From: Natrinema salinisoli
GTDB taxonomy: Archaea; Halobacteriota; Halobacteria; Halobacteriales; Natrialbaceae
Direction of reading: 5' to 3'
Assembly: GCF_020405205.1 (NCBI RefSeq)
Contig: NZ_CP084469.1
Coordinates: 1,054,001-1,118,000 of the forward strand
DNA length: 64,000 nucleotides
The position numbers and the translations under genes were made by a program. The notes below the pieces were generated by a model. The model ran no database searches. It was not told where the DNA came from and worked only from the letters and a program-made list of their open reading frames with translations. Of this stretch, positions 8,122 to 16,585 are shown one piece after another (positions within the stretch are counted from its first letter, which is position 1; each line of letters begins with the position of its first letter).

Positions 8122-9191
8122 GCAACGAAAACAAAGACCAGTTCCGACGGCCCGATCACGAGTCCGACCACTTCCTGCTGACGACCGTCGTCGGCTCCTA
8201 CCCCAAGCCCAAGTGGCTCAACCGCGCGAAGGAGCTCTACCAGGACGACGATCACGGCTTCGACGAGGACGATTATCAGGAGGCCAAAGACGACGCGGCG
8301 CGGCTCATCACGAACGAACACGAGCGCGCCGGCCTCGACGTCGTCGTCGACGGCGAGATGCGGCGCAACGAGATGGTCGAGTTCTTCGCCCACCGCATCG
8401 AGGGCTACGAGTTCAACGGCCCCGTCAAGGTCTGGGGACACAACTACTTCGACAAGCCCAGCGTCGTGAGCGAGGTCGAGTACGACGAAAGCTGGCTCGT
8501 CGACGAGTACGAGTTCACCGCCGAAGCGAGCGATCGTCCGGTCAAGGTCCCCATCACGGGCCCCTACACCCTCGCGAACTGGTCGTTCAACGAGGCCTAC
8601 GATGACGACGACGAGCTCACCTTAGAGCTCGCCGACCTCGTCAACGAGGAGATCGAGAAGCTCGTCGACGCCGGCGCTCGCTACATCCAGATCGACGAGC
8701 CCGCGCTCGCGACCACGCCCGACGACCACGCCATCGTCGGCGAGGCGCTCGAGCACATCGTCGCCGACATTCCCGACGACGTCCGCATCGGCCTCCACGT
8801 CTGTTACGGCGACTACTCGCGTATCTACCCCGAGATCCTCGAGTTCCCGGTCGACGAGTTCGACCTCGAACTCGCGAACGGCGACTACGACCAGCTCGAC
8901 GTGTTCAAAGACCCCGAGTTCAGCAAGGACCTCGCCCTCGGCGTCTGCGACGCCCACGTCGCCGAGGTCGAGTCCGTCGAGCAGATCGAGGAGAACATCA
9001 AGAAGGGCCTCGAGGTCGTCCCGCCGGAACAGCTCGTCGTCTCGCCGGACTGCGGCGTGAAGTTGCTGCCCCGCGAGGTCGCCTACGGCAAGATGGCGAA
9101 CATGGTGCAGGCGGCTCGCAACGTCGAGGCGGATCTCGACGCGGGTGAGATCGACGTGGAACGCGGTGCGCCGACGCCAGCAGACGACTGA
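8118..9191 (+). CDS. MetE-like catalytic subunit, methionine synthase (zinc-binding barrel)
   Basis: This 357-residue protein corresponds to the C-terminal barrel of MetE, which binds homocysteine through zinc. The expected ligands are visible: His and Cys in GLHVCYGDY (H227, C229), an acidic residue in DLELAN (E251) and Cys in VSPDCGVKLL (C312). It also has TTVVGSYPKP at the N-terminus and QIDEPAL, both typical of the family. It overlaps the upstream MetE-like gene by four bases. The presence of the adjacent N-terminal-barrel protein favours a split MetE over a stand-alone core methionine synthase. Folate or another methyl donor could be used. Confidence 0.86.
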   Translation: MSNENKDQFRRPDHESDHFLLTTVVGSYPKPKWLNRAKELYQDDDHGFDEDDYQEAKDDAARLITNEHERAGLDVVVDGEMRRNEMVEFFAHRIEGYEFNGPVKVWGHNYFDKPSVVSEVEYDESWLVDEYEFTAEASDRPVKVPITGPYTLANWSFNEAYDDDDELTLELADLVNEEIEKLVDAGARYIQIDEPALATTPDDHAIVGEALEHIVADIPDDVRIGLHVCYGDYSRIYPEILEFPVDEFDLELANGDYDQLDVFKDPEFSKDLALGVCDAHVAEVESVEQIEENIKKGLEVVPPEQLVVSPDCGVKLLPREVAYGKMANMVQAARNVEADLDAGEIDVERGAPTPADD

Positions 9192-9356
9192 CCGGCGTTT
9201 CGACGCAGTCGACAGTCCGCTCCGTGTACTGTTTCTCCGTCAAATCGATCGTCTTGCCCGATAGTCGCGGGTCCAAGTTGGGAGTCCGCGCTCCTCACTG
9301 ATCCCGTGATACCTCTTCCGTTCGGTACTCTTGTTGACGATTGTCATTTTTCATAG

Positions 9357-9370
9357 AAAATATTTATTTA
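9357..9370 (+). promoter_or_regulatory. TATA region of the GH3 gene
   Basis: An AT-rich run with AAAATATTTATTTA lies 26-39 bases before the ATG at 9396, matching archaeal TATA spacing for a leaderless message. The 9192-9356 stretch before it shows no gene. Confidence 0.55.
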
Positions 9371-9395
9371 GATACGAGTTGCAGTATTGTCTCGC

Positions 9396-11981
9396 ATGTC
9401 AGATAATAACCGATCGGTACACGGTTCGGAATCAATCGATGACTCTCGACGGACGTTTATGAAAACGACCGGTGTGGCGACCGCAGCGTCCACGATTGGC
9501 GTCGGAACGAATACAGCCGCTGCCGAGGGCGATGCCGACGACATCGGCGGTCTAATCGGCGAGATGAGCCTCGAGCAGAAGGTCGGCCAGATGACGCAGG
9601 TAGCGATCGACGACCTCGGCGACGGGTTCGGTCCCGACACCGAGTTCAACGATCACGACGACGTCGACACGCTCGGCGAGCTGTTTACCGATCTCCACGT
9701 CGGATCGGTCCTCAACGGCGGCGCGTCCGGCCCGACGTGGGACGGGGAGGAGTTCGTCGCGGGACTCAACCGCCTTCAGGAGTACGCCGTGACGAACACC
9801 GATCACGGGATCCCCTTCCTCTGGGGCGGGGACGCCCTCCACGGAAACACCTTGCTGGACGGCTGCACGAGCTTCCCCCAGCGGCTCAACATGGGAGCGA
9901 CCCGCGACGTCGAACTCGTCGAGGCGGCGGCGACACACACCGGAAACGAAATCGCGGCGATGGGCGGCCACTGGATCTTCGGTCCGACGGTCGACGTGCT
10001 CCGCGACATGCGCTGGGGGCGGTACTTCGAGGGCCACAGCGAGGACTCGATGCTGCTGGGCGAACTGGGGCGAGCGCGAGCGCGCGGGTTCCAGCGAAGC
10101 GATCGCGTCGCCGCGACGGTCAAACACTTCGCCGGCTACGGAACGCCCAATACCGGCAAGGATCGCGCACACGCTCGGACATCGATGCGGGATCTCCGCA
10201 CACGTCAACTCCCGGCCTACGCGCGAGCGCTCGAGGAGGCAGAGACAGTGATGGTCAACAGCGGGGCCGTCAACGGCAAGCCCGCCCACGCCTCGCAGTG
10301 GCTGCTGACGCAGGTGCTGCGGGAGCGGTACGGGTTCGACGGCGTCGTCCTGACCGACTGGGACGACTTCGAACGGATGCTCTCGAACCACGAGTACCTG
10401 CCCGATACGGAGGCGGGCTGGCGCGAGGCGGTCAGGCAGGGACTCGAGGCCGGGATCGACATGCACATGTGTGGCGGGGAGACGCCGCCGACGAAGTTCA
10501 TCGAGACGACGATCGATCTCGTCGAAAGCGGTGAAATCCCCGAAGAGCGAATCGACGAATCGGTCCGTCGGATCCTCGAACTGAAGCGCGACCTCGGTCT
10601 GTTCGAGCAGCCGACGGTCCCGGAGGACGAGATCGGCGACCTCGTCGGCGGTGCGCAGGAGGTCTCCGAGCGACTCGCCAAGGAGTCGCTGGTTCTGCTG
10701 GCGAACGAGGGCGACGCGCTCCCGCTCGAGGGTCCCGAATCATTGCTGTTGACCGGGCCGGGGATCGAGGCGGGAACGGAGAACCGGTTCCTGATGCAAC
10801 ACGGGGGCTGGACGCTCGGCTGGCAGGGGATCGAGGACGGAGACCTGACCGAGGAGGGGCCGCGGCCGCGACAGAACACCATCGCGGACGAGCTCTCCGA
10901 CCGGCTCGACGAGCGGTTCACGCACGTCCCGACCGAGTTCGAGGCCGCACCCTACACAAGTATCTACGAGAACTTCGACAACGGGTTCTTCGACGTGACC
11001 GACGAACAGGAGGCGGCGGTCGTCGACGCCGCCGGGACGGCCGACGCCGTCGTCGTCGTTCTCGGCGAAGGGCCCCACAACGAGGGATTCGGGGACCGCG
11101 ATAAGATGGGCTTCCCGAAGGCGCAGCGAGAACTCGTGGCGCTGGTCGACGGGGAAACCGCGGACGACGTTCCCATCATCGGCGTGATCCTCGCCGGCAG
11201 CCCGCGCGGAACCGCTGACACGTTCGATCATCTCGACGCGATCCTGTTCGCTGGTCAGCCCGGCAGCGATACCGGCGTCGCGGTAACCGACGCGCTCTTT
11301 GGCGACTACAATCCCTCGGGGCGGCTCCCGTTCACCTGGGAGTCGAACGTCGGTCACGTGCCGCTGTTCTACGACGACTATCCGCCGCGCCAATCCGTCG
11401 GCGCGGCCGACGGCATGATCCAGTACGAGTTCGGACACGGCCTCTCGTACACAGAGTGGGAGTACTCGGGGCTCTCGCTGTCGACGAACTCGATCAGAAA
11501 CCCCGCGTCGACCGCGACCGTCACGGCGACCGTCGGCGTCGAGAACGTCGGCGATCGGGCCGGCGAGCACATCGTGGAGGTATACAACACCGAGTTCTAC
11601 GGGTCCGTCCTGCAGCCCCACCGTCGGCTGATGGGGTTCGAGCGAGTCGCCCTCGAGCCGGGCGAGTCCGCGACCGTCGATGTCGAACTCGACCTCGCGA
11701 CGCTCGAGGTCGTCCCCGGCGACGTGCCCGGTGACAGAGCGAAGGTCGTCGAAGCCGGCGAGTACGAACTCTCGGTCGGCGACGAGACGACGACGCTGAC
11801 CGTCGAGAACGAGGCGTCGATCACGGACCCCGAACCGGTACCCGGCCGGTACGACATCGACGGCGACGGCGAAGAGGACTTCGAGGACGTGATGGCCCTC
11901 TACCGGCGACTCAAGCGCCGGAAGCGACGAGGGAAACGCGGGCGCGGGCGAGAACGGGATCGGGGCCATCCAGGCCGTTAA
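9396..11981 (+). CDS. Tat-exported glycoside hydrolase family 3 beta-glucosidase-like enzyme
   Basis: This 861-residue enzyme starts with a Tat signal (SRRTFMKTTG) ending near NTAAAEG, so it is predicted to be secreted folded. The GH3 N-terminal barrel includes WGGDALHG, the substrate-binding KHFAGYG and the nucleophile region GVVLTDWDD with its catalytic Asp. The GH3 C-terminal domain follows, with VVVLGEGPHNEGFGDR and GRLPFTWESNVG, then a fibronectin-III-like domain (VENVGDRAGEHIVEVY). The tail carries a single DIDGDGEEDFEDV calcium loop of dockerin/EF-hand type and a very basic RKRRGKRGRGRERDR end. It should cleave terminal beta-linked glucose or xylose from oligosaccharides, and lies before a sugar ABC operon. 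The ATG at 9396 was chosen over a TTG at 9387. Confidence 0.9.
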   Translation: MSDNNRSVHGSESIDDSRRTFMKTTGVATAASTIGVGTNTAAAEGDADDIGGLIGEMSLEQKVGQMTQVAIDDLGDGFGPDTEFNDHDDVDTLGELFTDLHVGSVLNGGASGPTWDGEEFVAGLNRLQEYAVTNTDHGIPFLWGGDALHGNTLLDGCTSFPQRLNMGATRDVELVEAAATHTGNEIAAMGGHWIFGPTVDVLRDMRWGRYFEGHSEDSMLLGELGRARARGFQRSDRVAATVKHFAGYGTPNTGKDRAHARTSMRDLRTRQLPAYARALEEAETVMVNSGAVNGKPAHASQWLLTQVLRERYGFDGVVLTDWDDFERMLSNHEYLPDTEAGWREAVRQGLEAGIDMHMCGGETPPTKFIETTIDLVESGEIPEERIDESVRRILELKRDLGLFEQPTVPEDEIGDLVGGAQEVSERLAKESLVLLANEGDALPLEGPESLLLTGPGIEAGTENRFLMQHGGWTLGWQGIEDGDLTEEGPRPRQNTIADELSDRLDERFTHVPTEFEAAPYTSIYENFDNGFFDVTDEQEAAVVDAAGTADAVVVVLGEGPHNEGFGDRDKMGFPKAQRELVALVDGETADDVPIIGVILAGSPRGTADTFDHLDAILFAGQPGSDTGVAVTDALFGDYNPSGRLPFTWESNVGHVPLFYDDYPPRQSVGAADGMIQYEFGHGLSYTEWEYSGLSLSTNSIRNPASTATVTATVGVENVGDRAGEHIVEVYNTEFYGSVLQPHRRLMGFERVALEPGESATVDVELDLATLEVVPGDVPGDRAKVVEAGEYELSVGDETTTLTVENEASITDPEPVPGRYDIDGDGEEDFEDVMALYRRLKRRKRRGKRGRGRERDRGHPGR

Positions 11982-12031
11982 CGGGTCCCGTAACGGGGTA
12001 TCGTCTCCTCGAGAGCGACGATGGGACGGCG

Positions 12032-12643
12032 TCAGGGACCGTGCTCCCAGTCGCGAGGATCGACATCCAACGATCGACCGCCCGTCCCGATGCCGATCGC
12101 GCCGTCCCGTCGAACGGTGATCCCGTAGCCGAACAGGGTCAGTTCGAAGATCACGTCGGTCTCCGACCCGCCGTCGCCGCGGATCGGTTCGTCGACGGCG
12201 AACTCGATCGACTCGATCGCCTGTCCGTCGTCCGCGATCGGCTCGAACGTCGTCGCAGTCAGGCCTCGGATGGTCCCCTCGACGGTAAACGCGATCACAC
12301 CGGACGACAAATCGACCGAATCGGCGTCGTCAGTCGACGGACGGGCCGCCCGAATATCGTCCGCGATGTCCTCCCCGTCCGGCCTGGCGATGCCGACGTC
12401 GACGTCATCGAGGCGGAGCGATGCCGGCCCCGTCAGGTCGATCGAGACGGGGTCCGATTCCGCGGCTGAGACCGTGACTCCAACCGGATTCAGCGTCGCT
12501 CCCTCGAATTCGGCAAGCAAGGCGGAAACGACCGTCAGGGTGCCTTCGATGGCGAACTCGAGACGGTTCGGTGGCTCGGTCCGGATGTCGACGCCGTTCA
12601 ATCGGATACTCTCGTGCTCGTCGGGGTCGATTCGGATGCTCAT
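12032..12643 (-). CDS. Conserved-type haloarchaeal protein of unknown function
   Basis: This minus-strand frame encodes 203 residues with the acidic composition of halophilic proteins and almost no Cys or Lys. It contains alternating hydrophobic segments suggestive of a beta-rich fold (FAIEGTLTVVSALLAEFEG, VIAFTVEGTIRGLTATTFE), which look like an internal duplication around a TLTVVSALL/TIRGLTATTF core. I see no signal peptide, membrane helix or catalytic motif. It follows the GH3 gene convergently and precedes another minus-strand gene, so the two may be cotranscribed. I do not recognise the family. Confidence 0.6.
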   Translation of the reverse strand: MSIRIDPDEHESIRLNGVDIRTEPPNRLEFAIEGTLTVVSALLAEFEGATLNPVGVTVSAAESDPVSIDLTGPASLRLDDVDVGIARPDGEDIADDIRAARPSTDDADSVDLSSGVIAFTVEGTIRGLTATTFEPIADDGQAIESIEFAVDEPIRGDGGSETDVIFELTLFGYGITVRRDGAIGIGTGGRSLDVDPRDWEHGP

Positions 12644-12801
12644 TCGGTCCTCGTACCTCCTCGTAGGACCCGAGTGGGTGAAACGTTATCGTGGATCACG
12701 GAACAGACGTGTTCGCAGACGAACGGATTTCACTGATTCATCGCGACGCGCTATCGGTCGATCCGGGTTCGAATAGCGTCGTCCGATCCGCCGATGCACC
12801 G

Positions 12802-13641
12802 CTAGTCGAACGTGAACAGTCGAACGTCGCAGTCGGGGCAGAACAGCTTTTCCTGCGGCGTCGACCCCGCGGGCGTCACTTCACCGCAACAGGTCGCTCG
12901 CGAGACCGTCAGTTCCCCCTCGCAGCGGGGACACCGTTCGAGGAGCGACCGCAACGGCCGGCCGGCAGCGAGGCGCACCGATTCGTCGTCGATTCGCGAT
13001 TCGAGAGCGCGGGCGGCGGCGAGTTCGGCGATCGCGACTCCCTCGTCGAGCGTGCCGGTCTGCCTTCCGTTCCCCTCGAGACGGATGGTCGACTCCCGGC
13101 CGCGCCAGTCGAGCCCGACCGTGGCGTCGATAGCGGGGTCGGTCAGTTCGTCGGCTTCGGCGGCGAGTGTGTCGAGGCCGCGACCGCGGAGTTGGGCCAT
13201 CTCGTGGCGCCAGTCGTCACGAAACGAGTCCTCGAGCGAAAGCTCCTCGCCGTCGGGAACGACTACACCTGTCTCGAGCAGTGCGGTGACGACTGCGTCA
13301 CCGGATGGGGGATTCGTCTCGGCGGTCCCGTCGGTGGCGATGCCGGTTTTCGACAGCGAGTCGGCGTCGCGATCGGTGTGGGTGCCGTACTCGAAGCCGT
13401 CGAACGGGAGCGCGGCAACCAGTTGCGGCGCGAATTTCGGGGTGTACGGCACCAGATAGCCGCGAAGCCAGAGCGCCACGGTACCGACGACGGCGAGTAG
13501 CGCGGCCAGGAGGCGGCGGCCGGTGATCGTCAGTATCCCGACGGCGATCGTCAGTAGAACGCTGTTCGTAACCGTACACGGCCAGCACCGATTGTCGCCA
13601 GTGTACTCCGGCCGCCGGAGCCGCTCCGTCGTGTCGTCCAT
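12802..13641 (-). CDS. Membrane protein with C-terminal zinc ribbon, function unknown
   Basis: The 279-residue product has a short N-terminus with a Cys pair (CWPC), two predicted membrane helices between about residues 25 and 65, a soluble acidic middle domain and a C-terminal four-cysteine zinc-binding region with CPRCEG and FCPDCDVRLF plus an extra CC pair between them. Such proteins are typical haloarchaeal conserved hypotheticals. It is transcribed divergently from trmB across a 218-base promoter region, so TrmB could influence it. No enzymatic motif is visible. Confidence 0.72.
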   Translation of the reverse strand: MDDTTERLRRPEYTGDNRCWPCTVTNSVLLTIAVGILTITGRRLLAALLAVVGTVALWLRGYLVPYTPKFAPQLVAALPFDGFEYGTHTDRDADSLSKTGIATDGTAETNPPSGDAVVTALLETGVVVPDGEELSLEDSFRDDWRHEMAQLRGRGLDTLAAEADELTDPAIDATVGLDWRGRESTIRLEGNGRQTGTLDEGVAIAELAAARALESRIDDESVRLAAGRPLRSLLERCPRCEGELTVSRATCCGEVTPAGSTPQEKLFCPDCDVRLFTFD

Positions 13642-13696
13642 AGCGGGCCAGTTGCGATTCGGTCACCTTGAATATGGCCACCACAGCCAGTCTTTT

Positions 13697-13710
13697 TTAC
13701 AACGGGTGTT
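13697..13710 (-). promoter_or_regulatory. Operator-like site upstream of trmB (AACACCCGTTGTAA on the minus strand)
   Basis: Read on the minus strand this is AACACCCGTTGTAA, which matches AACACCTGTTGTAA at 15059-15072 before the ABC operon with one difference. It abuts the TATA-like TTATATAC at 13709-13716 that could serve trmB. Position and similarity suggest autoregulation by the adjacent sugar-sensing TrmB. This is inference from sequence only. Confidence 0.55.
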
Positions 13711-13859
13711 ATATACAGTCGAGATGCACACAGGCGGAACTGCTATTCGAACACTGGTACCCCGCTCCGATCGAACGCGACGGACCGGTCGACGTGAGGC
13801 GCTGACCGGGCTGTCCGCGCTGTCGGCGTCGATCGAACGATCACGCGAGGTGAGAACCG

Positions 13860-14936
13860 ATGGACGGTGACGAACTGGTCGAGATCCTCGAGGACGCGGG
13901 ACTATCGCCGTATCAGGCGGACGCGTTCGTCACGTTGCTCGGGCTGGGATCGGCGTCGGCGACCGACATCGCGCAGGCCAGCGACGTCCCGGATCCGCGA
14001 ATCTACGACGTCCTGCGGGGACTCGAGGAGAAGGGGTACATCGAGACCTACGAACAGGACAGCCTCCACGCCCGGGCGCACGATCCGGCCGACGTGCTGG
14101 CCGACCTCCGATCGCGAGCGAACCGCTTCGAGACGGCGGCGGACGAGATCGAGGATCGCTGGAGTCGCCCGGACATCGAGGAACACAAGGTGAGCATCGT
14201 CAAGCGGCTCGATACGGTCCTGACACGAGCCGACGAGCTGATTCGGTCCGCGACGAATCAGGTCCAGATCGGACTCACTCCCCCGCAGTTCGACGATCTC
14301 TCGCCGGCGCTGGAAGAGGCCCACGAGAACGGCGTCGACATCAAGATCTGTCTCTTTCCGATACTGAGCGACGAGTCCCCGGTTCCGTCGACGGACGCGC
14401 TTTCCCGGGCGTGTTCGGAGGCGCGGTACCGCGACGTTCCGTCGCCGTTCGTCGCACTCGTCGACCGATCCTGGACCTGTTTCTCCCCGCACGGTGGGTC
14501 GACCAACGAGTACGGCGTGATCGTCAACGATCGGACCCACGCCTACGTCTTCAACTGGTACTTCCTCACCTGTCTCTGGGACGTCCACGAGGTGCTGTAC
14601 TCGGCGCGCAGTGACGAGCCGCCGATGACGTACGTCGACCTTCGGCACTGTCTCCGCGATATCGAACCACTGCTCGAGGACGGGCGAACGATCGAAGCGA
14701 CCGTCGAGGGCTTCGAGACGGAGACGGGACGGGAAGTGTCGTGCCGCGGAACGGTCACCGATATCACCTATGCTGGCGTCTCTGCGAGCGATGGAAAGAC
14801 GACGCCGCTCAACCAACTCGCCGGCAAAGCGTCGCTGACCCTTACCACCGAGGACGGAACGTACTCCGTCGGGGGCTGGGGAGCGATGCTCGAGGACTAC
14901 GAAGCGACGCGGATCACGATCGAGGCGGTCGACTGA
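13860..14936 (+). CDS. TrmB-family sugar-responsive transcriptional regulator
   Basis: This 358-residue protein has the N-terminal TrmB winged helix (residues 8-75: LSPYQADAFVTLLGLG, DVPDPRIYDVLRGLEEKGY), a helical linker, and a C-terminal effector domain of the TrmB sugar-binding type (SIVKRLDTVL onwards, ending in the beta domain VEGFETETGREVSCRGTV). TrmB proteins repress or activate sugar transport and metabolism genes depending on bound sugar. It lies directly before the sugar ABC operon, and a common operator-like sequence occurs in both promoters. A purine-rich GCGAGGTGAG just before the ATG could be a Shine-Dalgarno site, so this message seems to have a leader. The effector sugar is unknown. 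Confidence 0.9.
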   Translation: MDGDELVEILEDAGLSPYQADAFVTLLGLGSASATDIAQASDVPDPRIYDVLRGLEEKGYIETYEQDSLHARAHDPADVLADLRSRANRFETAADEIEDRWSRPDIEEHKVSIVKRLDTVLTRADELIRSATNQVQIGLTPPQFDDLSPALEEAHENGVDIKICLFPILSDESPVPSTDALSRACSEARYRDVPSPFVALVDRSWTCFSPHGGSTNEYGVIVNDRTHAYVFNWYFLTCLWDVHEVLYSARSDEPPMTYVDLRHCLRDIEPLLEDGRTIEATVEGFETETGREVSCRGTVTDITYAGVSASDGKTTPLNQLAGKASLTLTTEDGTYSVGGWGAMLEDYEATRITIEAVD

Positions 14937-14945
14937 GGAACCGCC

Positions 14946-14960
14946 GTTAGACGTCTCTAA
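14946..14960. promoter_or_regulatory. Palindrome-cored 15-mer shared with the DtxR-family promoter
   Basis: GTTAGACGTCTCTAA occurs here, ten bases after the trmB stop, and again exactly at 63822-63836 before the DtxR/MntR-like gene. It contains the perfect palindrome AGACGTCT and TTAGA/TCTAA arms. It may be a metal-regulator site or a chance repeat, since one exact 15-mer match is not surprising in 64 kb. Confidence 0.3.
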
Positions 14961-15054
14961 TTGCCGCCGTTTGGATTTCTGATCCAGTAGCGACTGCCCC
15001 GACGCGATCGTCGATGGGGGCTCGCGCTGGGGCGAGCGATGGTCGCTATTTTGT

Positions 15055-15072
15055 TAACAACACCTGTTGTAA
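15055..15072 (+). promoter_or_regulatory. Palindromic TrmB operator candidate upstream of the sugar ABC operon
   Basis: TAACAACACCTGTTGTAA contains the perfect palindrome ACAACACC/TGTTGT (15057-15070). It ends eight bases before the TATA region, a place where archaeal regulators often activate. The same core lies in the trmB promoter, and TAACAACACC recurs at 22389-22398. Confidence 0.6.
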
Positions 15073-15080
15073 GCCATCCA

Positions 15081-15095
15081 TTAATTATATAATAA
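15081..15095 (+). promoter_or_regulatory. TATA region of the sugar ABC operon
   Basis: TTAATTATATAATAA lies 22-36 bases before the ATG at 15117, the expected archaeal spacing for a leaderless transcript, just downstream of the palindromic operator candidate. Confidence 0.6.
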
Positions 15096-15116
15096 GTGAC
15101 TATCATACGGATGTAT

Positions 15117-16583
15117 ATGAGTGATACACACTCTCATGGTGACGACACTGGATCGAGCGTCTCGCGGCGAACGTTCGTCAAAGCAGCGGGCGCGAGCGGG
15201 GCAACGGCCAGCCTCGCCGGCTGTATCTACGGTGGCGAGTCCTCGTCGGAGGATTCGGTCGTCTGGGGTATCGACCCGAACGCCGAAGAGGCGGTCGGTG
15301 ACGAGATCGTATCCCTCCTGCAGGAAAACGGCGCGGACGGGATCGACATCGAGCTCCAGCCCGGCGACGAGGACACGGGAGCGCGACGCGACACGTACAC
15401 GAACCTGCTGCAGGCCGGCGAGACGCAGCCGGACCTGTTCCTGATGGACAACGGGTGGGTGAACGTCTTCATCCAGCGCGGCCAGATCGCCAACCTCAGT
15501 GAGGAACTCGAGGACGACGACCTCTCGACGGTCCAGGACGAGTACTTCGAGGCGTTTACCGATACGGCGCGCGATCCGGAATCGGGCGATCTCTTCGGCG
15601 TGCCGATCTTCCCGGACTACCCGACGATGCAGTACCGCAAGGACTACGCGCGGGAAGCCGGCTACGACGAGTCCGACTTCGACCAGTGGGCCACCGAGCC
15701 GATGACCTGGCAGGAGTGGGCCGAGATCACCGAGGAGATCGTCGCCGCCTCCGACGCGGAGTACGGTCTGGCGACTCAGTGGGACATCTACGAGGGGACG
15801 TCTTGCTGTACGTGGAACGAAGTCATGTCGTCGTTCGGCGGCGCCTACTTCGGCGGACGCGACAATCTCTTCGGTCCGGTCGGTGATCGTCCGGTGACCG
15901 CGGACGAACCGGAGTTCATCGAGGGACTGAAAATGATGCGAACGTTCGTCGCCGAGGAGCAGGGCGAACACACCCTCGAGGAGTACCCGACCGGAATCGC
16001 CACCCCGGACATCACCTCGTGGGCGGAGGAAGACGCTCGTAAAGCCATTCTCGACGGCGAGGCCGCCATGCAGCGAAACTGGCCCTACGCGATCAACCTG
16101 AACACCGACGGTGCCGAGGACCCGATCCCGGTCGAGGACTACGGCGCCATGCCGATTCCCTACGCCGTGAGCGAAGACGAAGCAGCCCAGCCCGGGACCG
16201 GCGGCACCACGGCCGCGCTCGGCGGCTGGCATATCGTCCTCAACCCCAACTCCCAGAACAAGGAGCAGGCCCTCGAGGTCATTCGCGCGACGATGACCGA
16301 CGAGTTCAACCTCGGCATGTTCGAACTCTACGGCTGGATCCCCCCGAAGCCGAGCCTGTTCGAGACCGAGGAGGCCGAATCGGTCGAGCCGATGGGGAAC
16401 TACATGCAGACGCTCCGCGTCGCCGGTGAGAACGCGATGCCACGGCCCGTAACGCCGGTCTGGCCCAACGAGTCCAGCCTCATCGCCGAGGAAGTCAACG
16501 CGGCTGTCGCCGGCGACAAGAGTCCGGAAGACGCCGCCGCGGATCTCCAGACCGGCCTCGAGGACATCGAATCTCAGGAGTAA
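15117..16583 (+). CDS. Sugar ABC transporter substrate-binding lipoprotein (CUT1 type)
   Basis: This 488-residue protein begins with a twin-arginine signal (SVSRRTFVKAAG) and a lipobox LAGC near residue 40, so it is exported by Tat and anchored outside the membrane. The rest is a type-1 extracellular solute-binding fold of the maltose/trehalose group, with DLFLMDNGWVNVFIQRGQIANL and PIFPDYPTMQYRKD near the hinge and AAMQRNWPYAINLN late in the domain. It captures an oligosaccharide or similar sugar for the two permeases immediately downstream. The ATG at 15117 was chosen because it fits the TATA spacing; another ATG lies six bases upstream. The ligand is not identifiable from sequence. Confidence 0.93.
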   Translation: MSDTHSHGDDTGSSVSRRTFVKAAGASGATASLAGCIYGGESSSEDSVVWGIDPNAEEAVGDEIVSLLQENGADGIDIELQPGDEDTGARRDTYTNLLQAGETQPDLFLMDNGWVNVFIQRGQIANLSEELEDDDLSTVQDEYFEAFTDTARDPESGDLFGVPIFPDYPTMQYRKDYAREAGYDESDFDQWATEPMTWQEWAEITEEIVAASDAEYGLATQWDIYEGTSCCTWNEVMSSFGGAYFGGRDNLFGPVGDRPVTADEPEFIEGLKMMRTFVAEEQGEHTLEEYPTGIATPDITSWAEEDARKAILDGEAAMQRNWPYAINLNTDGAEDPIPVEDYGAMPIPYAVSEDEAAQPGTGGTTAALGGWHIVLNPNSQNKEQALEVIRATMTDEFNLGMFELYGWIPPKPSLFETEEAESVEPMGNYMQTLRVAGENAMPRPVTPVWPNESSLIAEEVNAAVAGDKSPEDAAADLQTGLEDIESQE

Positions 16584-16585
16584 CG

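Noticed and set aside
13724-13870. 48-residue frame just before trmB starting at ATG 13724
   Set aside because: Overlaps the trmB start, has many Arg and Thr residues and no recognisable feature; trmB has its own ribosome-binding-like GAGGTGAG.
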